Assembly: GCA_937907585.1 (NCBI GenBank)
Contig: CALCVH010000170.1
Span: forward strand, 1-13,121
Length of the DNA: 13,121 nt
Source of the DNA: an uncultured Bacillota bacterium
GTDB lineage: Bacteria > Bacillota_I > Bacilli_A > Izemoplasmatales > UBA1188
Direction of reading: 5' to 3'
Notes under the pieces: model-generated
The model's input: the letters and a program-made list of their open reading frames with translations, nothing else
Told to the model about the DNA's origin: nothing
Databases searched by the model: none
Shown: positions 1-7,687 of the stretch, in pieces
Layout of the letters: every line of letters begins with the position of its first letter
How positions within the stretch are numbered: position 1 is the first letter of the stretch
Made by a program: the position numbers and the translations under genes

Positions 1-195
1 GACATTTATATAACACCTAGATCCATTGTATTAGATATATTATTTAAAAATATAATACCCCCCCCACAACATTTTTTCTTGTAAGAGAGAGCAAGGTTTC
101 TATTTTTATTTTACAATAACTTGCATGTATTGTCACTAATTTTGTGAGTGGGTTGTACATTTTATAGCGCTACGCGCTATTAAGAATGATTTTAT
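1..195. other. Non-coding AT-rich left flank
   Basis: No convincing gene is present here. The stretch holds a plus-strand TATAAT (51-56), a run of eight C (58-65), a T-rich segment (about 97-113) and a GC-rich palindrome (164-180). It follows the stop of the AAA-ATPase gene, so it is the 3' flank of that gene and perhaps the upstream region of something outside the window. Confidence 0.6.
164..180. repeat. GC-rich palindrome behind the AAA-ATPase gene
   Basis: ATAGCGC and GCGCTAT pair perfectly around a 3-base loop, starting 15 bases past the stop codon at 196-198. On the minus strand the hairpin is followed by AAAATGT, not a T-tract, so it is a poor match to an intrinsic terminator. It could still protect the 3' end of the mRNA or be a protein site. 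Confidence 0.5.
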
Positions 196-1860
196 TTATC
201 TTATCTTTTTTCCTGCTATTTCTACACTCTTTTTATAGAATGATAATCCATATGCATATATCTTCTTTGCGTCTGTTTTTATTAGAGTATCATAATACTT
301 ATGCATCATTATTTGTTTTAATGCTGTTTGAGCGCTATTCTTTAATCTTAATTCTGTTGTTCTGCTCTTTAATGATTTTAGTTCAATAATTGCGCCAAAT
401 CCATTCTTATTCTTAGGAATTAATATAATGTCGCATCTTCCTGTTCCGCTTATTACTTCTGATTGAACAATACATTCATCAAATATTAATGATAATAGTG
501 TCAATATCATTATTTGATAATTCTTTTCATCTGAAAAATCATAATATGATAGAGATGATAATAAATATTCTTCTAGTGATTTAGATAATAATTCACTATC
601 AAAAGATAATAATGCTTTTTTAATGTTTAATCCTATTTCTAATGATTTATTATTTAGAAATTTATTTCTTATTTCTGTTATAAAAATATTTTTAGTTTCT
701 TTATTAACATTTCTTAATGTATAGATTGTATCATCGTAATTATTATCAATAGTCAAATATCCCATTGATAATAATAATGAATAAATCATATCTAAACTAT
801 AATTGATATCATCATAATTAATAGATGCTGAAATATTTGATAATACAACATTATCATTTATAAGCTTATTTAATCCATTAATTAAATCTGTGATATCATC
901 AGTAATAATAGTTGATAATATTGATGAAGATGTTGTTTTAGACCAATAGTTCTTAAAAGTGAATCCTTCATTAATGAAGTTTAAGATAGACCAAGGATTA
1001 AAGATACATGTTCCACCAAAATTATAATTTCCATACCATGATTTGATTTCATCAATATTAATATCGCAATTATAATAATTTAATATATCTTTTGTTTCTT
1101 CTTCAGTAAATCCAAAATACTTTGAATTTTTATACGTTAAAACATTATCATCTATTAAATTATTTAAACCGGAAAAGAGTGAAATTTTACCAGTTCTTGA
1201 TACACCTGTTAAAATGGATAATAATTGATTATTATTTCCTTTTAATGATTCACTTAAGAAGTTTTTAAAGAATACAATCACATCGTTATAAAAGCCATTT
1301 TCAAATGCTGACTGAAGAGGAGAATCATATTCATCTATTAATATAATAGGTCTATTATTAGTTGTTTCATCAATTATCTTGCATAGTTTTCTTATTATTG
1401 ATGAAAACTTAGCATCATCATATGATGATTCTATTAAATTATCAAATTCAGATTTATTGATATCTGACATGTCATTATATAAATATCTAAATCTCTTTAT
1501 TTCATCTAGTACAAGATTTTTAGTTTTCTCTATTAATTCTTTTGAATTATTAGCGTTTAAATCTTTAAAGTTTAGATATATTACATCATACTTACCAAGA
1601 TTATTTCTGCATAGATCTTCTTCTTTTTCTATATTAGTTGATTTAAAGTATTTATAACTATTTTCAATTGTTTTATCAAAGAAAGTTCTTAGCATAGATA
1701 AAGATAAGCTTTTTCCAAATCTTCTAGGTCTTGTGAATAATATGACAGATGTGCTTGGAAGATTTAGTACTTCTTTAATCAATAATGTTTTATCTACGTA
1801 ATAACATTCTTTATATACATCGATATAGTTTTCAACTCCAATTGGTAACTTTTTCTTCAT
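196..1860 (-). CDS. AAA-ATPase-like protein with C-terminal PD-(D/E)XK nuclease-like domain
   Basis: The 554-residue protein matches the AAA-ATPase-like plus DUF1703 (PDDEXK-type) architecture that is abundant in gut anaerobes; its cellular role is not established. Seen: an N-terminal segment with PIGVENY and YYVDKT, a Walker A of the form RPRRFGKS (44-51, K50), Walker B PIILIDEYDSP (171-181, D176/E177), and a possible sensor arginine in LTGVSRTGK (R222). The C-terminal nuclease-like motif has D477 in GRCDIIL and E493-x-K495 in IIELKS. No signal peptide or membrane segment is visible, so it is probably cytoplasmic. The ATG at 1858-1860 follows GAGGG (1867-1871) with a 6-base spacer. The gene stands alone behind a terminator and its own promoter. 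It is visibly AT-rich: 12 of 60 bases are G/C at 841-900 and 14 of 60 at 1381-1440, against 23 of 60 at 3061-3120 in the kinase gene. Family call is firm, function is not. Confidence 0.88.
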   Translation of the reverse strand: MKKKLPIGVENYIDVYKECYYVDKTLLIKEVLNLPSTSVILFTRPRRFGKSLSLSMLRTFFDKTIENSYKYFKSTNIEKEEDLCRNNLGKYDVIYLNFKDLNANNSKELIEKTKNLVLDEIKRFRYLYNDMSDINKSEFDNLIESSYDDAKFSSIIRKLCKIIDETTNNRPIILIDEYDSPLQSAFENGFYNDVIVFFKNFLSESLKGNNNQLLSILTGVSRTGKISLFSGLNNLIDDNVLTYKNSKYFGFTEEETKDILNYYNCDINIDEIKSWYGNYNFGGTCIFNPWSILNFINEGFTFKNYWSKTTSSSILSTIITDDITDLINGLNKLINDNVVLSNISASINYDDINYSLDMIYSLLLSMGYLTIDNNYDDTIYTLRNVNKETKNIFITEIRNKFLNNKSLEIGLNIKKALLSFDSELLSKSLEEYLLSSLSYYDFSDEKNYQIMILTLLSLIFDECIVQSEVISGTGRCDIILIPKNKNGFGAIIELKSLKSRTTELRLKNSAQTALKQIMMHKYYDTLIKTDAKKIYAYGLSFYKKSVEIAGKKIR

Positions 1861-1881
1861 ACTTTTCCCTCTTTTACTGGT

Positions 1882-1910
1882 ATTATACCATATCTTGCAA
1901 CATCATACAA
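1882..1910 (-). promoter_or_regulatory. Promoter of the AAA-ATPase gene
   Basis: On the minus strand TTGTAT (1905-1910), a 17-base spacer and TATAAT (1882-1887) are found, with TG one base before the -10 box (extended -10). The -35 hexamer lies inside one of the 10-bp repeats. The expected start near 1875 leaves a leader of about 15 bases ahead of the ATG at 1860. Confidence 0.7.
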
Positions 1911-1944
1911 CACTATGCAACATCATACAACATCGTACAACATA
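1891..1944. repeat. Five 10-bp direct repeats at the AAA-ATPase promoter
   Basis: On the plus strand the units are tatcttgcaa, catcatacaa, cactatgcaa, catcatacaa and catcgtacaa (1891-1940), followed by a partial cata (1941-1944). The phasing is exactly 10 bp with no spacers, so each unit presents the same DNA face. Units 2 and 4 are identical. On the minus strand each unit carries TTGTAT, TTGTAC, TTGCAT or TTGCAA, all -35-like. Possible roles are a regulator array or a slippage-prone tract. Confidence 0.85.
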
Positions 1945-1978
1945 AATTAAAAGACCTAGGTGTTTTTGCACCTAGATC
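1945..1978 (-). terminator. Intrinsic terminator of the hybrid kinase gene
   Basis: On the minus strand GATCTAGGTG (1969-1978) pairs with CACCTAGGTC (1953-1962), a 10-bp stem with one G-T pair and a 6-base loop. It is followed by TTTTAAT. It begins 8 bases past the kinase stop codon and separates that gene from the AAA-ATPase gene. Confidence 0.85.
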
Positions 1979-1985
1979 ATGGTTA

Positions 1986-4508
1986 TTATCTTAAACGCTC
2001 TTTAATTTTACGGATTTCTTTAATAACTAATTTGAAATCGATAGGTTTAGCTAAATGTCCATTCATACCAGCGTTAATACATTCGCTGATGTTTTCTGAG
2101 AATGCATCAGCTGTTAACGCAACGATTGGTATATCAGCTTTTTTAGAATTCATTTTTCTAATAGCTCTAGTAGCTTCTAAACCATTCATTTCAGGCATTT
2201 GTACATCCATGAATATTAGATCATATTCATCATCTTTAGCTTTTTCCATCATTTCTACGCATATTTTACCATTGCTTGCTCTAGAAGATGTTACACCTAC
2301 CATTTCAAGCATTGCATGAATGATTTCCCAGTTAATTTCATTATCTTCTGCGATTAACACATTTGTTCCAGATAAATCTGAATATGTATCGTTTGCTTCA
2401 GAATCGTCAGAAGTTATTCCTAATACTTCATTAATCTTCTTATATAGAGTTGAACGGAATAATGGTTTACTGATGAAGCCATTTGCGCCAGCGTCTTTAG
2501 CTGCTTGTTCTAAATCAGAATAATCATATGCTGAGATTAGTAGAATTGGAACCTTATTTCCAATTTCTTTTTTGATTGCTTTAATAGTTTCAATACCATC
2601 CATATCAGGCATCTTCCAGTCTATTATGATGATATCAAACTCATCTTTTTTAGTTTTAATTAATTCTAGTGCTTCGCTTCCGCTTGTTGATTTAAACGCA
2701 TTAACATTTAATGATTTTAATGTGTTTTCCGCTGTATCAAGTAATACTTGATCATCATCAACTACTAAAACATTAATCGGATCTAATTTTAAGTTCTCTG
2801 TTTCATTATCAGAAACTTTTATATCAATTTCAATTCTAAATGTTGTGCCTTTACCTACTTCACTTTCACAGTAGATTTTGCCATCCATTAAATCTACCAT
2901 CTGTTTAGTGATTGCGAGGCCTAATCCAGTACCTTGAATCTTATTGATACGTGAATCTGTCATACGTGAGAAAGGTTGATACATCCTTTCCATATATTCC
3001 TTACTCATGCCCATACCATTATCAGATACTACATAAATAAGTTTAACATATCCTTCTTTTTCGCTCTTTGCTTCTTCCATGTAAACATCAACTTTACCGC
3101 CAGAATCAGTGTATTTGATAGCGTTAGAAAGAATATTGATATATATTTGATTTATACGCAATTGATCTGCGTATAAATATTCTTTATCAAAATGATTAAT
3201 TCTAAAGTTGAAATCAATATTTTTCTCTTTAACCATTGGTTGAGAAATATTAACTAGGTTTTCAACTGAATCAACAATTGAGAATGTTAGTGGGTTAAGA
3301 GCTAGTTTACCACTTTCGACTTTAGATATATCAAGGATATCGTTAATAAGTGTTAATAAGTGTTTGCTTGCTAGAGATATCTTGTGTAAGTTTTCTTGAG
3401 CTAATTTCTTATCATCTAGATTGTTTTCTGTTAAAGTAGTAAGACCAATTATTGCATTCATAGGTGTTCTAATATCATGTGACATAGTTGATAAGAATAC
3501 AGTCTTTGATCTATTTGCGCTATCAGCTTCAATAGCCATTTGATGTAACTTCTTATTAAGAACGTTCATATATACTACGTTCATAGTGAATAGAAACAAT
3601 AAACCTGCGGTTAAAACTAAGATTAATTCCCAATCTATAGAGTCGCTTCTTAAGTGTTCTTCATGAATAAAACTTAAGAATACCCAACCACTTGATGTAT
3701 TGATAGTTTTAAATGCTAAAACAGATTTATTATTTTCTGAATCAAGCATATTAATTGAATCAGTTGTTTTATTAATCTTATTAGTTAAGTTTTCTATATC
3801 ACTATCGCTTGATTTATTATATTTCTTATATAATTCAAAGAAATTATTTTCTTTAAATGAGTCTCCTTTAATAATAAAGTTTCCTTCCGCATCTATCATA
3901 GATATTTCTGCGTCCTTAAATTCTTGTTGTGGGAAAGACCATTTCTTTTCTAGTTCAATTATAGGTATAACTCTTAATATTAACGCATCCTTCTTCTCAT
4001 CAGCGATTGGTTCATATATTTTAACTTTATTTACAAACGCAATAGACAGTAATCCATTCATTGGATTAGTATAGGCTCTAGTAATATTATTTGCTTGACC
4101 AATATTAGAAATCCATTTCATATCGCCAAGGATATCTAAATCTTGATAAGATACATTATAGTCGGTACTATCATTAGAATTCGCGATAGTAGATAAGCCA
4201 GTTAGATTGTCTTTATATATTATATGCGCAGCTGTGTAATTTCTTACATGAGATTTACTAATAAACTCTCTAGCTTCTTCTAAAGTCATATTTTGGCTGT
4301 TAATATAGTGAGCCCAAACATCACAGATTCCTTGCTCACCTTCCATATATATTTCTGTTACATGTTCTAACGCAACTGTAGATGTAACAAAATTTTTAAC
4401 TTTTTCTTTATAGTTATTTGTTTTTTCTATGCTTGAATAGATAAACACAAATGCTATTAATAGTCCAATTATAAGAAAATCGGATATTAGAAGAATTATT
4501 TTTTTCAT
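1986..4508 (-). CDS. Hybrid sensor histidine kinase with two receiver domains
   Basis: An 840-residue membrane kinase that should pass an extracellular signal through His-to-Asp phosphotransfer. Order seen: membrane segment (about 5-24), an extracytoplasmic region of roughly 265 residues that may be Cache-like, second membrane segment (about 293-316), HisKA with H344 in MSHDIRTPMN, HATPase with N-box (453-467), G1 DNGMG (496-500), F-box QPF (511-513) and G2 GTGLGLA (526-532). Receiver 1 (about 569-697) has D630 in IIDWKMPDMDG, and receiver 2 (about 715-838) has D768 in FMDVQMPEMNG. There is no HPt domain and no DNA-binding output, so the partner lies elsewhere or the second receiver acts on another protein. 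The gene has its own promoter and terminator. The AraC gene upstream could be functionally related, but nothing in the sequence proves it. The ligand is unknown. The ATG at 4506-4508 has only a weak GGTGG site. Confidence 0.95.
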   Translation of the reverse strand: MKKIILLISDFLIIGLLIAFVFIYSSIEKTNNYKEKVKNFVTSTVALEHVTEIYMEGEQGICDVWAHYINSQNMTLEEAREFISKSHVRNYTAAHIIYKDNLTGLSTIANSNDSTDYNVSYQDLDILGDMKWISNIGQANNITRAYTNPMNGLLSIAFVNKVKIYEPIADEKKDALILRVIPIIELEKKWSFPQQEFKDAEISMIDAEGNFIIKGDSFKENNFFELYKKYNKSSDSDIENLTNKINKTTDSINMLDSENNKSVLAFKTINTSSGWVFLSFIHEEHLRSDSIDWELILVLTAGLLFLFTMNVVYMNVLNKKLHQMAIEADSANRSKTVFLSTMSHDIRTPMNAIIGLTTLTENNLDDKKLAQENLHKISLASKHLLTLINDILDISKVESGKLALNPLTFSIVDSVENLVNISQPMVKEKNIDFNFRINHFDKEYLYADQLRINQIYINILSNAIKYTDSGGKVDVYMEEAKSEKEGYVKLIYVVSDNGMGMSKEYMERMYQPFSRMTDSRINKIQGTGLGLAITKQMVDLMDGKIYCESEVGKGTTFRIEIDIKVSDNETENLKLDPINVLVVDDDQVLLDTAENTLKSLNVNAFKSTSGSEALELIKTKKDEFDIIIIDWKMPDMDGIETIKAIKKEIGNKVPILLISAYDYSDLEQAAKDAGANGFISKPLFRSTLYKKINEVLGITSDDSEANDTYSDLSGTNVLIAEDNEINWEIIHAMLEMVGVTSSRASNGKICVEMMEKAKDDEYDLIFMDVQMPEMNGLEATRAIRKMNSKKADIPIVALTADAFSENISECINAGMNGHLAKPIDFKLVIKEIRKIKERLR

Positions 4509-4554
4509 ATTACCACCAAAATATATTAATATAATATATACGTTTTATATTCTT

Positions 4555-4560
4555 ATTATA
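4555..4560 (-). promoter_or_regulatory. -10 box of the hybrid kinase gene
   Basis: A perfect TATAAT lies on the minus strand about 47 bases ahead of the kinase start, leaving a leader of about 40 bases. No good -35 hexamer is seen 16-18 bases upstream, so the promoter may need an activator. The call rests on the -10 box and its position alone. Confidence 0.45.
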
Positions 4561-4572
4561 CTAAAAGATTCA

Positions 4573-4598
4573 TTTAAAATAAATAACTAAAGTTATTT
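4573..4598 (-). terminator. Weak AT-rich terminator after the AraC gene
   Basis: On the minus strand AAATAAC and GTTATTT form a 7-bp stem with a 4-base loop (4581-4598), followed by ATTTTAAA. The stem has only one G-C pair, so termination may be leaky and some transcripts may run into the kinase gene. Confidence 0.45.
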
Positions 4599-4615
4599 GA
4601 AATATGTACTAGATA

Positions 4616-5503
4616 TTATTTATTGTCCCCAAGTTTATTGAGTGTTAAATCAGATATGCCACCATATTTTGTATTCTTTCTCATCATTGTTGGACTAGAA
4701 TTAAAATACGCAGTAAAACATTTTTCAAAGTGTGTATAGTTTTTAAAACCACAAATAGATGATATTTGTTGGAATGAATAATTAGATTCACATACATACT
4801 GTTGAGCTATTCTTAATTTATATGAGTTAACGTATTTAAGCGGTGAAACACCTAAATACTTTTTAAAATACTTAAATAAAGTAGTTCTTTCAACACATAA
4901 GTATTCACTTAGTGATTGAACAGATATCTTCTTATTAAGGTTTTGAGATATATATTCTTGAGCGTTTAGTATTAAATCATTATTAGTTTTTTCTTCTTGT
5001 CTAACAAGATACATCCTATTAGTTTCTACTTCATCAATGATATTATATAAACATCCAAGGATTCCATATATTGATTTCTTATTCTCAAAGCTCTTAATGC
5101 TAGAGAATAATTCTATTATTCTATCCACGCTCTTTAATGTTCCTACATAACTATTTTCAGGACAAACTTCTTTTATTAAACCAATAGAATTTTCTCCACT
5201 AAAACCTATCCATATATATTCCCATGGATCAAGTTTATCTGGATAATAACTAGTGACTTCCGCAGGATGAATAATAAAGAAATCATTCTTTTTTATTTCA
5301 TAATGATTGTTTCCTACAATCAAATGTCCTTTACCATTTAATACAATATGTAAATCAAAACATCTTTTTTGTGCTTGATAATTTGTATGAATTGTAGAAC
5401 ATTTATGCCAACCAAAATATTTGAACTCTAATTGTCCTAAACTTCTTCCTTCTAAGTTTTTAAAAAAGTAATTGTTTTCTGATAAAATCGCTCTACTATC
5501 CAT
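4616..5503 (-). CDS. AraC-family transcriptional regulator with cupin sensor
   Basis: A 295-residue regulator of the two-domain AraC type. The N-terminal half (about 20-110) is a cupin-like ligand domain, with features common in sugar-responsive members such as LHIVLNGKGHL (51-61), DFFIIHPAEVTSYYP (74-88) and WEYIWIGFSG (94-103). The C-terminal half (about 177-277) carries two helix-turn-helix units: SVQSLSEYLCVERTTLFKYFKK (194-215) and the conserved FQQISSICGFKNYTHFEKCFTAYFNSSP block (244-271). The start ATG (5501-5503) is 2 bases past the SGNH hydrolase stop, with AGGTG upstream inside that gene, so it is the last gene of the operon. It probably responds to a product or substrate of the hydrolases and controls the operon promoter. 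That is inference from position, and the ligand is unknown. Confidence 0.93.
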   Translation of the reverse strand: MDSRAILSENNYFFKNLEGRSLGQLEFKYFGWHKCSTIHTNYQAQKRCFDLHIVLNGKGHLIVGNNHYEIKKNDFFIIHPAEVTSYYPDKLDPWEYIWIGFSGENSIGLIKEVCPENSYVGTLKSVDRIIELFSSIKSFENKKSIYGILGCLYNIIDEVETNRMYLVRQEEKTNNDLILNAQEYISQNLNKKISVQSLSEYLCVERTTLFKYFKKYLGVSPLKYVNSYKLRIAQQYVCESNYSFQQISSICGFKNYTHFEKCFTAYFNSSPTMMRKNTKYGGISDLTLNKLGDNK

Positions 5504-5505
5504 AA

Positions 5506-6078
5506 TTAACTACACCTATTTAAAATATCATTTAAAGCTTTTATAAATTTAGGAGTCCACCATTTATCATAACCAAATTTATTTGGATGGATTGGATCCT
5601 TCATATATGAATTATATAAGTTTCTATCTATATTATTCATATCAGTGTCATTCCATAAATCAATGATATCTATATTCCATTCCTCCTTTAGTTTGTAAAG
5701 GAGATCTACCATTCTATTATACTCTTTTGAATCGAATTTTGTTCCTGTATAGAATATAACTTTTTTGTTGAAAGTTTTATATACATATTGGATTATATAT
5801 TCTAATGCATCATTAATTTTATCTATTGGAAGAGATAATGATGCATCATTAGTTGATAATTGACATATGAAAAAATCAGGCTTTAAGTTTTTATCTATCC
5901 TTTCCATTCTTGGAATATATGAATTATCATCTAATGTAACTAAAGTAGTTCCTGAAACCGCTTCTTTCTTTAAAACAATTATATTTTCATATTTAACTAA
6001 AGATTCGATAAATGAATATCCATTATCACCATATGTAACAGAACTACCTAGGAATATAAATTTCTTATCTTTTAACAT
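5506..6078 (-). CDS. SGNH/GDSL-family hydrolase (esterase)
   Basis: A 190-residue protein, normal length for single-domain SGNH hydrolases. Block I is GSSVTYG (11-17) with nucleophile S13, where the usual Asp of GDS is Ser. Block II is AVSG (G43), block III is LSTND (N77), and block V is DPIHPN with D161 and H164. All four catalytic and oxyanion positions are present, so an active esterase or deacetylase is likely. There is no signal peptide, so it should act in the cytoplasm, perhaps removing acyl groups from an imported carbohydrate or other small ester. The ATG shares seven bases (ATGTTAA, 6072-6078) with the end of the alpha/beta hydrolase gene, which indicates translational coupling. The AraC gene begins 2 bases after its stop. 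The substrate cannot be named from sequence. Confidence 0.9.
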   Translation of the reverse strand: MLKDKKFIFLGSSVTYGDNGYSFIESLVKYENIIVLKKEAVSGTTLVTLDDNSYIPRMERIDKNLKPDFFICQLSTNDASLSLPIDKINDALEYIIQYVYKTFNKKVIFYTGTKFDSKEYNRMVDLLYKLKEEWNIDIIDLWNDTDMNNIDRNLYNSYMKDPIHPNKFGYDKWWTPKFIKALNDILNRCS

Positions 6079-7127
6079 ACTAATTTTGAAAGATTATTCT
6101 GATAGAATTTATCGATCGCATCCATCAAATCTTCATTTGCTTGATTCATTTTAACTTTATCGATTTTGCCATACATTATCTTATCGGCGTCTTCTTTTTT
6201 CATAATCTTTTTAAGATTCTTCCATTCATCAAAAATCATTTTTTGATATTTAACACATTCAGTTGAAGCGATAACTGTATTGTGTTTATCGTGATTTGGA
6301 TCAGTCATTTCAATGAATACTGCGTTTGGATTATTAATCTTGTCTTTTTTAATTAGAATAGAAGCTTCTTTGTAGCCTACTGTCTCGTCATTTACACCAT
6401 GAACAATCATAATTGGAATATTTGATTTTGATATTTCTTTAATAGAACTATCATTATGGTGTTTTCCTTGAAGGAATAATGTATATATCCATAATGGATA
6501 GTAAACTAGTAAATCTAAAAACTTATTTTTACCTTGAGTTATAAAAAACTGCATCTCTTTAATAGGTTTTTCAAATCCTGCAATAGATACTACCGCTTTT
6601 ATATTGGGATCTTTATTGATATTCATCGCAACCCCATATGCGCCCATTGAATGTCCATATAATAAGATTTCTTTATCTTTAAATTCTTCTTTAGTTTTTA
6701 AAAAATCTAGACAAACACTTAAATCAAACTGTTGGCCATTAACACTATTGACATATTTTCCTTCTGATTTACCTGTTCCGCTAAAATCATATGTAAATAC
6801 TTCATATCCTCTTTTAACTAGAGAATATATATCAGATATATATGCTTCATGACCAGGAACTAAACCATGAGCGTAAACTAAGAAACCTTTAGTGTTTGAT
6901 TCACCATATAGATAAGCTTGTATTCTTTTCTTGCCACTATAGAAATAGTATTCTTTTCTTGATATTTTATCTGGAAGTTCATCATAGCTTAAGAAAGGAG
7001 ATTCCATAGGCCAATCTTCTCTTCTAAACACTTTTTTAAATAGTACACTACATAGAATTAATGAAACGATAGTAATGATTAAAAAAGCAGATATTATGAT
7101 TATAAGAGTAAGCAAAAGTGGATGCAT
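6072..7127 (-). CDS. Membrane-anchored alpha/beta hydrolase
   Basis: A 351-residue protein with one N-terminal membrane segment (about 5-30) followed by FKKVFRR, so the catalytic domain is probably cytoplasmic or membrane-facing. The alpha/beta hydrolase core shows the oxyanion strand YAHG (85-88), SGTGKSEG (116-123), nucleophile elbow GHSMG (158-162, S160), acid D247 in HGVNDETV, and the histidine in DPNHDKHN (H279 or H282). This is the serine-hydrolase layout of monoglyceride lipase or esterase-like enzymes. A C-terminal tail of about 45 Lys-rich residues follows the core. Its start is 1 base past the stop of the DUF308-like gene and its end overlaps the SGNH hydrolase start, so it is in the middle of the operon. 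Two different hydrolase folds side by side suggest stepwise removal of ester groups from one compound, which is inference. Confidence 0.92.
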   Translation of the reverse strand: MHPLLLTLIIIISAFLIITIVSLILCSVLFKKVFRREDWPMESPFLSYDELPDKISRKEYYFYSGKKRIQAYLYGESNTKGFLVYAHGLVPGHEAYISDIYSLVKRGYEVFTYDFSGTGKSEGKYVNSVNGQQFDLSVCLDFLKTKEEFKDKEILLYGHSMGAYGVAMNINKDPNIKAVVSIAGFEKPIKEMQFFITQGKNKFLDLLVYYPLWIYTLFLQGKHHNDSSIKEISKSNIPIMIVHGVNDETVGYKEASILIKKDKINNPNAVFIEMTDPNHDKHNTVIASTECVKYQKMIFDEWKNLKKIMKKEDADKIMYGKIDKVKMNQANEDLMDAIDKFYQNNLSKLVC

Positions 7128-7128
7128 G

Positions 7129-7665
7129 TTATTTATTCTCCTTCTTTTCTTTTATTTTATTTATCAGTTTAATGATTAAGATATTATAGATTTGGAACAA
7201 TACTTCAAGCAAGAGTTCAACACCTAATAAAAAGATATGAACATGAGCGTGATGAGCTACTGGCTCTAATATTAATTCAGTAGATAAGACGATGATAATA
7301 ATAGATTCTAATATATTAAATAATCCTGGTTGTCTTTTAATTAGCCTTTTAACTGATATGCTTATTTCTCTTCCTTCTCTTATCAGATTCCATACAGCCC
7401 AAATGACTAAACAGATCACAAAATTATCTTCCACATAAAGCATCATTATTAGCGAAAGTAAGATCAAGACTAAGCCTTCAAAGAATGAAGAATCTTCTTT
7501 TACTACACCTTTAATAGACCAGACTATCACATTTTCAAGTCCATAAGCTAGAATCACTGTTCCAACTACATACGGGAGGTTATCTAAACAAAACTTATTG
7601 AAGATGATGATAAATAGACCTGCGATTATATATAAAATTGTCTTTATAATTCGCCATATTCGCAT
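7129..7665 (-). CDS. DUF308/HdeD-like small membrane protein
   Basis: A 178-residue integral membrane protein with about five to six hydrophobic segments and a basic C-terminus (INKIKEKKENK). Layout and size fit the DUF308/HdeD-like group, whose function is unclear in Bacillota. The start is set at ATG 7663-7665 and not the GTG 15 bases earlier, because AAGGAG (7672-7677) overlaps that GTG region and sits 6 bases ahead of the ATG. A histidine cluster HHAHVH (137-142) lies between two hydrophobic segments after an EP pair, and could bind a metal or respond to pH. This is the first gene of the operon with the two hydrolases and the AraC regulator; the next gene starts 1 base after its stop. The family assignment is moderate, as it rests on topology more than on motifs. 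Confidence 0.75.
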   Translation of the reverse strand: MRIWRIIKTILYIIAGLFIIIFNKFCLDNLPYVVGTVILAYGLENVIVWSIKGVVKEDSSFFEGLVLILLSLIMMLYVEDNFVICLVIWAVWNLIREGREISISVKRLIKRQPGLFNILESIIIIVLSTELILEPVAHHAHVHIFLLGVELLLEVLFQIYNILIIKLINKIKEKKENK

Positions 7666-7671
7666 AGATAT

Positions 7672-7677
7672 CTCCTT
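7672..7677 (-). promoter_or_regulatory. Ribosome binding site AAGGAG
   Basis: AAGGAG is 6 bases ahead of the ATG at 7665 and overlaps the alternative GTG start, so it decides in favour of the ATG for the DUF308-like gene. Confidence 0.8.
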
Positions 7678-7687
7678 CACTTATCTT

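Noticed and set aside
186..389. Plus-strand open frame of 67 codons at the end of the AAA-ATPase gene
   Set aside because: It is antisense to a well-supported gene, has low-complexity Leu/Phe content and no ribosome site.
1379..1657. Plus-strand open frame inside the AAA-ATPase gene
   Set aside because: Shadow frame of an AT-rich gene; no recognisable domain or ribosome site.
1891..1944. CRISPR array
   Set aside because: The repeated units are 10 bp with no unique spacers between them, which excludes a CRISPR array.
3700..4074. Plus-strand open frame of 124 codons within the kinase gene
   Set aside because: Antisense shadow of the sensor region, with Ser/Leu-rich translation and no family resemblance.
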